A stretch of 6,065 nucleotides of DNA from Pseudomonadota bacterium (GCA_027621895.1 JAQCAK010000131.1:1-6065), one strand, 5' to 3'; counted from the stretch's first letter, positions 1 through 5,855 are shown. Numbers and translations are program-made. Notes: generated from the letters alone by a model not told the origin.

Positions 1-278
1 CGCGCTCGATAGGCTCGCAGAGTATCCATGGTAAACGAGGGACCATCCCGATGCAGCTCACAATCATCAACAATGACATGCGCTTCATCCGCAATTGCCA
101 GCTGCAGCATGGCAAGTCGCTGCTCGGCGCTCGCGACCGGCTGCGGGCGATGTGGCGGGATCCTGCAGGGCACCAGAACCACCGTCGCATCAAGCTTCAG
201 GAAGATCTCGTGAGCCAGCTTAAGGTGCCCCAGGTGCACGGGATCAAAGGTGCCACCGAACACCGCGGTGACCATCAT
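1..278 (-). CDS. nadD: Nicotinate-nucleotide adenylyltransferase, N-terminal part (runs off the left edge)
   Basis: NadD transfers AMP from ATP to nicotinate mononucleotide, giving nicotinate adenine dinucleotide, the penultimate step of NAD synthesis in the cytoplasm. The 92 codons present read as the family N-terminus. A Rossmann-type nucleotidyltransferase start GGTFDPVHLGH lies at residues 8-18, with the H15-x-G17-H18 ATP-binding signature, and a PPHRPQP loop at 41-47 is identical to that recalled from E. coli NadD. The family is about 210 residues, so more than half is missing beyond the edge. Two adjacent ATGs (278-276 and 275-273) are possible starts. The first overlaps the proA stop as ATGA, which suggests translational coupling; the nearest purine-rich stretch (GGAG at 298-295) is about 16 nt away, too far for a good ribosome site. 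Identification is very secure; which ATG is used is not. Confidence 0.96.
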   Translation of the reverse strand, partial: MMVTAVFGGTFDPVHLGHLKLAHEIFLKLDATVVLVPCRIPPHRPQPVASAEQRLAMLQLAIADEAHVIVDDCELHRDGPSFTMDTLRAYRA

Positions 279-1543
279 TGGCGGATCTGACCGTCTCCAA
301 AAACCACGAATTTCTGCGAGGTCAGGCCTTCCAGCCCCACTGGCCCCCGGGCATGAAGCTTGTCTGTGGAAATACCAATCTCGGCCCCCAGGCCGTACTC
401 AAAACCGTCTGCAAAACGGGTTGAAGCATTGATCATGACGGAACTGGAATCCACTTCCCGCAGGAATCGATGACCGGCCGTGTAGTTCTCTGTGACAATG
501 GAGTCGGTATGATTCGAGCCATAGCGGTTGATGTGCGCAATGGCCTGGTCCAGGTCCTCGACAATACGTACCGCAAGCACCGGCCCGAGGTATTCCTCGA
601 ACCAGTCAGCCTCCGTTGCCGGCGTCACCTGGTACTGGTCAGCCAGCAGGGCGCGGGTGGCCTCGCAACCTCGCAATTCCACGGCCTGTGCCTGAAAACC
701 GGCGGCCAGCCTGGGCAGTATCGAAGGGGCAACCTTTTCCGACACGAGCAGCGTTTCCATGGCGTTACAGACGGCATATCGCTGCGTTTTGGCGTTGATC
801 GCAATATTGTAGGCCTTCTCTGGGTCCGCATGCTCATCAATGTAAACATGGCAGATCCCATCCAGGTGTTTGATCACAGGAATGGTTGCCTCATCCATAA
901 TGCGCTCGATGAGTCCGCGACCACCACGAGGCACGATAACGTCAACGAACTGATCCATTCGAACCAGTTCACCGACCAGGGCACGGTCTGTATCCCGAAT
1001 CACCTGTATCGCAGTGGCCGGCAAACCCACAGCCTCGAGGCCGGCATCAATACAGGAGGCCAGCGCGAGGTTGGAATGGATAGCCTCGGAGCCACCTCTA
1101 AGCACGGTGGCATTGCCTGATTTCAGACACAGGCTGGCAGCGTCAATGGTCACATTCGGTCGACTTTCGTAGATGATCCCAATCACACCCAGGGGAACCC
1201 GCATTCTGCCAATCTGCAGACCATTGGGCTGATAGGACATGTCAGAGATTTCACCGACCGGGTCTTCGAGTCCTGCAACCTGTACCAATCCTTCCACCAT
1301 GGACTCAAAACGCGCCTCGGTGAACATGAGGCGATCCAGCAAAGGCTCGCTGATACCATTGCGCCGGCCAGCCTCCAGATCCTTCTCGTTTTCCGCCATC
1401 AGGCTGTCGCGCCTTTTCAGGATCTCGTCACCAATGGCGAGCAGCGCGGAGTTTTTCAGCTGGGTCGACGCACGGCATACCTGTGCCGAGGCAGCCCTGG
1501 CCGCTTCACCCACCTGACGCATATAAGCTGACAATTCAGTCAT
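275..1543 (-). CDS. proA: Gamma-glutamyl phosphate reductase (glutamate-5-semialdehyde dehydrogenase)
   Basis: ProA reduces gamma-glutamyl phosphate with NADPH to glutamate-5-semialdehyde, the second step of proline synthesis from glutamate, in the cytoplasm. The 422-residue protein has the usual family length (about 417 in E. coli). An aldehyde-dehydrogenase-type fold is indicated by ESRPN at 126-130 with the following KSGNA and LRGGSEA segments. The presumed catalytic cysteine is C259 in YAVCNAMET. The ProA signature spans V328-I349 and includes AIAHIN and YGSNHTDSI. The C-terminal block FADGFEYGLGAEIGIST is at 377-393. The ATG at 1543 is preceded by AGGAG (1551-1547) with a tight 3-nt gap. 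The gene is first in an operon with nadD, overlapping it by 4 bp. No partner proB is visible. No damage is seen. Confidence 0.98.
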   Translation of the reverse strand: MTELSAYMRQVGEAARAASAQVCRASTQLKNSALLAIGDEILKRRDSLMAENEKDLEAGRRNGISEPLLDRLMFTEARFESMVEGLVQVAGLEDPVGEISDMSYQPNGLQIGRMRVPLGVIGIIYESRPNVTIDAASLCLKSGNATVLRGGSEAIHSNLALASCIDAGLEAVGLPATAIQVIRDTDRALVGELVRMDQFVDVIVPRGGRGLIERIMDEATIPVIKHLDGICHVYIDEHADPEKAYNIAINAKTQRYAVCNAMETLLVSEKVAPSILPRLAAGFQAQAVELRGCEATRALLADQYQVTPATEADWFEEYLGPVLAVRIVEDLDQAIAHINRYGSNHTDSIVTENYTAGHRFLREVDSSSVMINASTRFADGFEYGLGAEIGISTDKLHARGPVGLEGLTSQKFVVFGDGQIRQ

Positions 1544-1560
1544 GGTCTCCTGCCTGCTGC

Positions 1561-1580
1561 GCGTTTCCTACTGAAAACGC
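1561..1580 (-). promoter_or_regulatory. Small inverted repeat in the proA leader
   Basis: GCGTTT (1561-1566) and AAACGC (1575-1580) form a perfect 6-bp inverted repeat with an 8-nt loop. It lies between the proposed proA -10 and the proA ribosome site, so it would fold in the proA mRNA leader about 10 nt upstream of the AGGAG. There is no U-tract, so it is not a terminator. It could affect ribosome access or be chance. Confidence 0.3.
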
Positions 1581-1609
1581 TTTACCCGCGAAAAACGGCG
1601 CATTATAAC
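1581..1609 (+). promoter_or_regulatory. Candidate sigma-70 promoter for the mpg gene
   Basis: TTTACC (1581-1586, four of six matches to TTGACA) is followed after exactly 17 nt by TATAAC (1604-1609, five of six matches to TATAAT). Transcription would begin near 1616, about 2 nt before the ATG at 1618, leaving essentially no leader. This agrees with the absence of any purine-rich ribosome site before that ATG. Confidence 0.5.
1602..1607 (-). promoter_or_regulatory. Candidate -10 element for proA-nadD
   Basis: A perfect TATAAT lies on the minus strand at 1607-1602, about 58 nt upstream of the proA ATG. At normal spacing there is no good -35; the nearest look-alike, TTGTCA (1633-1628), is 20 nt away, which is long. 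This hexamer overlaps the plus-strand TATAAC proposed for mpg. The consensus match is seen directly; promoter activity is inferred. Confidence 0.5.
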
Positions 1610-1617
1610 CTGCTTCC

Positions 1618-2274
1618 ATGCCCAGAGTGACAACCAACTTCTTCGACCAGGAGCCGCTGGACCTGGCACAGGACCTGATCGGCAAGGTGCTGCGCCACCG
1701 GATCGAGGATCCGGTACACGGCTGGTTATGGCTTTCTGCCCGGATCATTGAAACAGAGGCCTATTACCTCGACGAGAAAGGCAGTCACTCCTCACTGGGT
1801 TTCACCGAGAAGCGCCGGGCCATGTTCATGGCACCGGGTACCATCTACATGTACTAGGCACGGGGCGGCGATTCGCTGAATTTTTCCTCACGGGGTGAAG
1901 GCAACGGGGTGCTGATCAAGTCCGGGGTTGTACATATCGACCGGCGATCGCCCGCCAGAACCGTCGAAGTCATGCAGACGCTGAATCCCGTCAACGGCCG
2001 GTTACGTGATCCGCGGCGGCTATGCAGCGGACAGACCCTGCTGTGCCGGTCCCTGGGCCTTAAGGTGCCGGACTGGAACCAGGCGCAGCTGCGCCCATCG
2101 CGTTTCGTGCTGGAAGATGTGGGTATTGTGCCGGAGAAGCTGATCCAGTGCCGAAGACTCGGGATCCCGGCCGGCCGAGACGAGCATCTGCCCTATCGAT
2201 TCGTGGACGCGGCAGAAGCTCACCGGGCCACCCGCAACCCCCTGCGGGATGAACATCGGGTGATCAGCCGCTAG
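1618..2274 (+). pseudogene. mpg: DNA-3-methyladenine glycosylase (Mpg/AAG family) interrupted by one in-frame amber codon
   Basis: The family excises alkylated purines from DNA to start base-excision repair. The frame opens at 1618 (a TAA at 1606-1608 excludes a longer start) and would give 218 sense codons plus stop, except for TAG at codon 80. Before it, residues 42-79 hold RIIETEAY, with E47 matching human catalytic E125, H57 matching H136, and the MFMAPGTIYMY strand. After it, in the same frame, come ARGGDSLNFS, VLIKSG, RLCSGQTLLCRSLGLKVPDW, FVLEDVG, CRRLGIPAGRDEHLPYRF and a normal C-terminus. No frameshift or second lesion is present. The 79-residue product would lack the nucleotide-flipping and C-terminal DNA-binding parts, so it is probably inactive. 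Restart at GTG 1909 would lack the catalytic Glu. A recent nonsense mutation, a base-call error or readthrough are all possible. The 3' end overlaps the convergent LON-domain gene by 11 bp. Confidence 0.88.
1855..1857 (+). other. Internal amber (TAG) codon in mpg
   Basis: The context is ATG TAC TAG GCA CGG. The position follows IYMY and precedes ARGGDSLNFS. From memory, gammaproteobacterial homologues often carry a tyrosine or histidine here, and a Tyr codon (TAC or TAT) is one base from TAG. TAG ends mpg itself, uppP and ssb in this window, so it is an ordinary stop in this genome and not globally reassigned. Confidence 0.9.
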
Positions 2275-2866
2275 CCTTCTGGATCTGCTCAACCAGCTTG
2301 TCGATTTCACGCAGACGGATCAGCGGATCCTTCATTTCCAGCAGCCGCTGTTTGAAGTCGTTGGAACAGGGCAGCAGTTCGGTCAGCCTGGCGCCGACCT
2401 GGCTGGCTTCTGCGAGATCGCAGCTCAGGCCGAGGCGCTGAACAGCCTCATGTTCCATCAGGGATTCCAGCAGACCGGAAAGGTGTTCGCGTTCCTCCGG
2501 TATGGTGACCCGGTCCTCATCTGCCAGGAATTCCACGCTGGCCCGCATGAGTCGGTCTGCCTGCTCATACTGGTCGCGAATAACAAACTTCCGCTGACCC
2601 TCGATCACAATACTGAGACTGCCATCGTCCGCCTGGTCGAAATCCACGATCAGGCAGTAAGTACCGCAGTGGGACACTTCGGGCAGTTGTTCGTCCGGTC
2701 GAGCCAGCGCCTCGCTGCCTTCGGTGATCATCACCACACCGAATCCGGACCCGGCTTTCATGCAGTCCCGAATCATATCCAGATAACGGGTCTCGTAAAT
2801 CCTGAGCGGCAGTCGCCCGCCCGGAAACAGGACCAGTTGCAACGGAAACAGCGGGATATCTTTCAT
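2264..2866 (-). CDS. Stand-alone LON N-terminal (substrate-binding) domain protein
   Basis: With the ATG at 2866 the protein has 200 residues. IPLFPLQLVLFPGG (4-17) followed by RIYETRYLDMI (22-32) is the hallmark of the LON N-terminal, PUA-like domain. FGVVMI (42-47), the CGTYCLIVDF strand (67-76) and LSIVIEGQRKFVI (84-96) are the usual core strands. The C-terminal half is helical and charged. The Lon AAA+ ATPase and Ser-Lys protease domains are absent, so it is not a protease. Such short proteins are widespread in proteobacteria and lack a settled function; a role in protein recognition is only inferred from the domain. A TTG at 2884 would add six residues but breaks the usual N-terminal pattern. 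TAGG sits just before the ATG. It is divergent from uppP and converges on mpg with an 11-bp 3' overlap, ending in TGA (2266-2264). Confidence 0.88.
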   Translation of the reverse strand: MKDIPLFPLQLVLFPGGRLPLRIYETRYLDMIRDCMKAGSGFGVVMITEGSEALARPDEQLPEVSHCGTYCLIVDFDQADDGSLSIVIEGQRKFVIRDQYEQADRLMRASVEFLADEDRVTIPEEREHLSGLLESLMEHEAVQRLGLSCDLAEASQVGARLTELLPCSNDFKQRLLEMKDPLIRLREIDKLVEQIQKASG

Positions 2867-2952
2867 CAGCCTATTGCAGGACAAGCATCGAAAATTCGCA
2901 CTTGGCCAGAGCAGGGTTTAAACTGCCCCGCGTCTTGATTCTGAAGTTCAAC

Positions 2953-2957
2953 AAAGG
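2953..2957 (+). promoter_or_regulatory. Ribosome binding site deciding the uppP start
   Basis: AAAGG lies 9 nt before the CTG at 2967. No ATG, GTG or TTG is in frame between the upstream TAA (2919-2921) and the TTG at 3021. This site therefore supports initiation at the CTG and not at the internal TTG, which has only U-rich sequence before it. Confidence 0.55.
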
Positions 2958-2966
2958 TACCCGGTT

Positions 2967-3764
2967 CTGGACCTGCTGCATGTCATCATCCTGGCCCTGG
3001 TACAGGGCATTACGGAATTTTTGCCGATCTCGAGTTCAGCCCACCTGCTGCTGCCCGCAGAAATACTGGGCTGGCCGGACCAGGGTCTGGCATTTGATAC
3101 CGCTGTACATCTAGGGACCCTGACTGCGGTCGCATTCTATTTCCGGCAGGATATCGCCGGGCTTGCAGCTGCCACCAGCCAGCACGTCTTCAAGGGCGCC
3201 GCCTCAGACGACAGCCGTTTTGCCATCTGCCTGCTGATCGCAAGCCTGCCGATTCTGCCAGTGGGATTCTTTGGCCGCTTTGTGATCGAGGCAAACCTGC
3301 GCCATGTGGAAATCATCATCGGCACGACGATCGGGTTTGGCCTTCTGCTGCTGGCTGCCGACCGGTTCAGGGGCAAGGCTGATCATCATGCCGAACTGAC
3401 ACCCGGTGGTGCACTGATGATCGGTATCGCCCAATGCCTTGCGCTGATCCCAGGAACTTCACGCAGCGGTGTGACCATGACCGCGGCCCTGTTCCTGGGT
3501 TACACCCGGGAAACCGCGGCCCGGATTTCACTGCTCATCTCCATTCCAGCCATTGCCGGTGCCGCAACCGTCAAACTCTGGGACCTGCTGCACCAGCCTG
3601 AAGCCGTGGACTGGATGGCCATCTCGCTTGGCGTCCTGCTGTCCGGCCTGTCGGCCTATGCCTGCATTGCGCTTTTCCTGAAGATGATCGAGCGTATCGG
3701 CCTCGTGCCTTTTGTTGTCTACCGGATGCTGCTTGGACTGCTGCTGATCCTGATCATCTACTAG
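2967..3764 (+). CDS. uppP: Undecaprenyl-diphosphate phosphatase, apparent CTG start
   Basis: UppP (BacA) is an inner-membrane phosphatase that converts undecaprenyl diphosphate to the monophosphate, recycling the lipid carrier for peptidoglycan and other envelope polymers; overexpression gives bacitracin resistance. Counting CTG 2967 as Met1 gives 265 residues, the usual length. The catalytic (E/Q)xxxE motif is Q13-GIT-E17, followed by FLPISSSAH with S23 and H26. The second motif PGTSRSG is at 162-168 with R166. Many hydrophobic segments follow, and the protein ends VYRMLLGLLLILIIY. The next in-frame start (TTG 3021) would remove the first membrane segment and the QxxxE motif, so translation must begin upstream. 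The first codons (xDLLHVIILALVQGITEF) fit the family exactly, with CTG where Met is expected. No promoter is convincing in the roughly 100 bp before it. Confidence 0.93.
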   Translation: MDLLHVIILALVQGITEFLPISSSAHLLLPAEILGWPDQGLAFDTAVHLGTLTAVAFYFRQDIAGLAAATSQHVFKGAASDDSRFAICLLIASLPILPVGFFGRFVIEANLRHVEIIIGTTIGFGLLLLAADRFRGKADHHAELTPGGALMIGIAQCLALIPGTSRSGVTMTAALFLGYTRETAARISLLISIPAIAGAATVKLWDLLHQPEAVDWMAISLGVLLSGLSAYACIALFLKMIERIGLVPFVVYRMLLGLLLILIIY

Positions 3765-4237
3765 AAAGGAATATCGTCATCAAAGTCATCCTGCGGGGGC
3801 GGTCCAAAATCATCCATGCCGCCGCCTGACGAAGAAGATGAACCACCACCGCTACCGCTGCCACCGCCGTAGCCACCGCCACCCGACGAGCCACCCATTT
3901 CGCCACGACCGTCAAGCATCTGCATCTCGTTGGCGACAATTTCAGTGGTGTAGTGCTTCTGGCCGTCTTTTTCCCAGTCCCGGGTTCGGAGTTCACCCTC
4001 GATATAGACTTTCGAACCGCGCTTCAGGTACTCACCCGCGATTTCTGCCAGGCGGTTGAAGAACACAACCCGGTGCCATTCGATTCGCTCTTTCTGCTCC
4101 CCTGACTCCCGGTCACGCCACTGCTTTGATGTGGCCACGGACACATTGGTCACGGCGCCACCACTGGGCATGTATCTTGTCTCAGGATCCCTGCCGAGGT
4201 TTCCCACCAGTATGACCTTGTTGATTCCGCGAGCCAT
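3761..4237 (-). CDS. ssb: Single-stranded DNA-binding protein
   Basis: SSB coats single-stranded DNA as a homotetramer during replication, recombination and repair, and recruits partners through its C-terminal tip. The 158-residue protein has an OB fold at about 1-110, with DNA-stacking aromatics W40, W54, F60 and W88 in the contexts SKQW, IEWHRVVFF and RDWEK, matching the E. coli set. A Gly/Ser linker (about 115-140) leads to an acidic tail ending DDDIPF, the standard partner-binding tip. It is shorter than the 178 residues of E. coli SSB because the linker is shorter. AGGAG (4248-4244) lies 6 nt before the ATG. The gene starts 12 nt after the stop of the YajR-like transporter gene, so the two probably share a transcript. 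Its TAG stop overlaps that of convergent uppP. Confidence 0.98.
   Translation of the reverse strand: MARGINKVILVGNLGRDPETRYMPSGGAVTNVSVATSKQWRDRESGEQKERIEWHRVVFFNRLAEIAGEYLKRGSKVYIEGELRTRDWEKDGQKHYTTEIVANEMQMLDGRGEMGGSSGGGGYGGGSGSGGGSSSSSGGGMDDFGPPPQDDFDDDIPF
3818..3895 (-). repeat. Low-complexity Gly/Ser linker of SSB
   Basis: This stretch encodes residues 115-140, almost only Gly and Ser with one Tyr, in degenerate GGN/AGY triplets. It is the disordered linker between the OB fold and the acidic tip. Such triplet-rich DNA can gain or lose codons by slippage, so its length may vary between close relatives. Confidence 0.75.
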
Positions 4238-4243
4238 TTGCTT

Positions 4244-4248
4244 CTCCT
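4244..4248 (-). promoter_or_regulatory. Strong ribosome binding site of ssb
   Basis: AGGAG, read on the minus strand from 4248 to 4244, stands 6 nt before the ssb ATG. It begins two bases after the transporter stop (4252-4250). It is the strongest and best-spaced ribosome site in the window, fitting a protein needed in high amounts. Confidence 0.8.
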
Positions 4249-4249
4249 G

Positions 4250-5611
4250 TTAGCTGTCGCTGATCTGCGCAACGACCTGATTGAGTTGCTGGTCATCAAA
4301 GATCTGTTCGTCCACTTTCAGATACGCGACCCGGTCTGATTCAATCACAACCGCTTCGATGACACCGTTGATGGATGATAACGCGTCAACCCGCTCCTGG
4401 GGAGATCGACCGCCTTTTCCACCCAGTTGAACTGTTCGACTGCCAATCTGGCCCAGAGAAGGAAACCCTGCACAAAGTATCAGCCAGAGAAGCACCAGGA
4501 GGGTATTGGCTGCCAGTACGGCAGATATTCCCCACAGCTGCACCAGCAGACCGCTGATCGTTCCGCCGGCAAAAATGCCCAGGAACTGGCAGGTGGTGTA
4601 AACCCCCATGGACGTTCCCCGCAAACCCGCCCTGGCTGTACGGCTCAGCTGCGCCGGCAGGATCACTTCCAGCAGGTTAAAGCTCATGAAATAGAGCGTC
4701 ATGGCAATGATGACCGGGTAAAACTGCCTGGTCGACAGCAGGATGACGAATGCAATTAGCGCCAGTCCCACGCTGGTGAGCAGCACCTTGCGGATATCCC
4801 TGATGCGATCAGAAATCCACATAATGGGCGCCATCAGAACAAACGAGCCAATCAGCAGGCAGAAGTACCAGGTTGCATGGTCCTCCCGGGCGATCTGTCC
4901 GGTGGCGTCAAACAGCAGGGGAAACATAGAGAAGGCGCTGATCAGCAGAAAATGCAGCATGAACACGCTGATGTTAAGCCGCCAGAGACGCAGATCGGCT
5001 GCTACTTCGAGCAGTCTGCCCCGCTGTACCGTGGAATCCAGGTTGTTTGTTCGAAAAGCCGGGGTAGGCACCAGCAGCAGGATGCAGAACAGACCGACAA
5101 CACCAAGCATCCCTGTGAGATGGAAAATCCCCGCGAGCCCGAAATGTCTGGCGATCATCGGCCCCATCACCAGGGACAGGCCGAACGATGCCCCGATCGA
5201 AATGCCAATGACAGCCATGGACCTGGAGCGCTGGTCTACCCGCGTGAGATCTGACATCAGGGCAAGCAGCGTGCTGGCGATAGCACCACATCCCTGCAGG
5301 AACCGACCCACAATCAATCCGACGATACTGTCGCTGAAGCCGGCCACAAAACTGCCGGCAATGAACAACAGCAATCCCGCGACAATCACGGGTTTACGCC
5401 CCAGCCTGTCGGAGATCAGGCCGAAGGGTATCTGCAGGAAGCCCTGCGACAGGCCATAGATGCCCAGCGCCACGCCAATCAGGAACGGCGTCGCACCCGC
5501 GACATCGGGCACCGCCAACGGCAGTACCGGCAGCACCATAAAAAGGCCAAGCATACGAATGAGATACAGTAGCCCAATGGACGAGGCTGCTCTCAGTTCC
5601 TGTTGATTCAT
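4250..5611 (-). CDS. yajR: YajR-like major facilitator superfamily transporter with C-terminal YAM domain
   Basis: This is a 12-helix inner-membrane proton-coupled transporter of the drug-efflux type; the substrate of YajR is not established. From ATG 5611 it has 453 residues, against 454 for E. coli YajR. RMLGLFMVLPVLPL (19-32) matches TM1, and IYGLSQGFLQIPFG leads into MFS motif A, G64-LISDRLGRK (64-73). Further matches to YajR are GRFLQGCGAIA (102-112), SFNLLEVILPAQLS (310-323) and GTSMGVYTTCQFLG (332-345). About 400-453 (ERVDALSSINGVIEAVVI...YLKVDE) resembles the ferredoxin-like YAM domain. A TTG at 5671 would add 20 residues (CAQKRAVFRPTVP) unlike the family, so ATG is preferred although no clear ribosome site precedes it. 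It leads an operon with ssb and is divergent from uvrA. Confidence 0.9.
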   Translation of the reverse strand: MNQQELRAASSIGLLYLIRMLGLFMVLPVLPLAVPDVAGATPFLIGVALGIYGLSQGFLQIPFGLISDRLGRKPVIVAGLLLFIAGSFVAGFSDSIVGLIVGRFLQGCGAIASTLLALMSDLTRVDQRSRSMAVIGISIGASFGLSLVMGPMIARHFGLAGIFHLTGMLGVVGLFCILLLVPTPAFRTNNLDSTVQRGRLLEVAADLRLWRLNISVFMLHFLLISAFSMFPLLFDATGQIAREDHATWYFCLLIGSFVLMAPIMWISDRIRDIRKVLLTSVGLALIAFVILLSTRQFYPVIIAMTLYFMSFNLLEVILPAQLSRTARAGLRGTSMGVYTTCQFLGIFAGGTISGLLVQLWGISAVLAANTLLVLLWLILCAGFPSLGQIGSRTVQLGGKGGRSPQERVDALSSINGVIEAVVIESDRVAYLKVDEQIFDDQQLNQVVAQISDS

Positions 5612-5645
5612 ACTGGATGTAACCGGGACGGTTGGACGGAATACC

Positions 5646-5661
5646 GCGCGCTTTTGCGCAC
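5646..5661 (-). promoter_or_regulatory. Hairpin at the 5' end of the yajR leader
   Basis: On the minus strand GTGCGC, a loop of AAAA, then GCGCGC can pair as a 6-bp stem with one G-U wobble. If transcription starts about 7 nt after the proposed -10 (5673), the hairpin sits within a few bases of the mRNA 5' end, where such stems can protect transcripts from decay. No U-run follows, so it is not a terminator. Confidence 0.35.
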
Positions 5662-5672
5662 AGTCCCGCAAA

Positions 5673-5681
5673 CTTATAACA
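5673..5681 (-). promoter_or_regulatory. Candidate extended -10 promoter for yajR-ssb
   Basis: Minus-strand TGTTATAAG (5681-5673) has the form TG-n-TATAAG, an extended -10 with five of six hexamer matches. No -35 is recognisable at 17 nt, which extended -10 promoters tolerate. The predicted leader is about 55 nt to the ATG at 5611. Inferred from sequence only. Confidence 0.4.
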
Positions 5682-5818
5682 TCTGTGCCCTGCTCGAGCC
5701 CCGGGTGTCGGGAGCATCCCTGACTGAATTCAGGATAAACGGCAGGTGAGCCATTACGCTCATGGATAACTCAGCGGATGATATCAGATCACGGCGATCG
5801 CTGGCAGGATCATGCGCT

Positions 5819-5847
5819 TTGTACAGCACGGAAACAGTCACTATCAC
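5819..5847 (+). promoter_or_regulatory. Weak candidate promoter for uvrA
   Basis: TTGTAC (5819-5824) and TATCAC (5842-5847) are 17 nt apart, with about three and four of six consensus matches. The -10 falls inside the hexamer array. This is the best-spaced pair I found on this strand but could easily be chance. Confidence 0.22.
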
Positions 5848-5855
5848 TTTCACTA
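5838..5855. repeat. Three tandem TCACTW hexamers upstream of uvrA
   Basis: TCACTA, TCACTT and TCACTA follow one another without gaps at 5838-5843, 5844-5849 and 5850-5855, ending 39 nt before the uvrA ATG. The six-base period places each unit just over half a helical turn from the next. An operator for a DNA-binding regulator is possible; no known site is recognised. Confidence 0.6.

Noticed and set aside
470..1120. Plus-strand open frame of 216 codons opposite proA
   Set aside because: It is wholly antisense to the conserved proA frame, has no recognisable domain, and is the kind of long shadow frame expected opposite a GC-rich gene.
1855..1857. Genome-wide reassignment of TAG to an amino acid
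   Set aside because: TAG ends mpg, uppP and ssb at the expected family C-termini in this same window, so it functions as a normal stop.
2867..2884. TTG 2884 as the start of the LON-domain protein
   Set aside because: Family members begin a few residues before IPLFPL; the ATG at 2866 fits and the TTG has no ribosome site.
2916..2923. Palindrome GTTTAAAC between the LON-domain gene and uppP
   Set aside because: The symmetry does not extend into the flanks and there is no partnered promoter element; too short to call an operator.
2450..2938. Plus-strand open frame of 162 codons opposite the LON-domain gene
   Set aside because: It is antisense to a clearly conserved domain and has no domain or ribosome site of its own.
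4743..5459. Plus-strand open frame of 238 codons opposite the yajR-like gene
   Set aside because: It is antisense to conserved membrane-helix codons; the translation is Ser/Arg/Pro-rich with no family pattern.
5612..5671. N-terminal extension of the transporter from TTG 5671
   Set aside because: The added 20 residues do not resemble YajR N-termini, the ATG at 5611 gives the family length, and the proposed -10 ends just upstream of the TTG.
5719..5734. Short inverted repeat CCTGA / TCAGG around CTGAATTCAG as a terminator or LexA-like site
   Set aside because: The stem is weak with no U-tract, and the spacing and sequence do not match CTGT-N8-ACAG.
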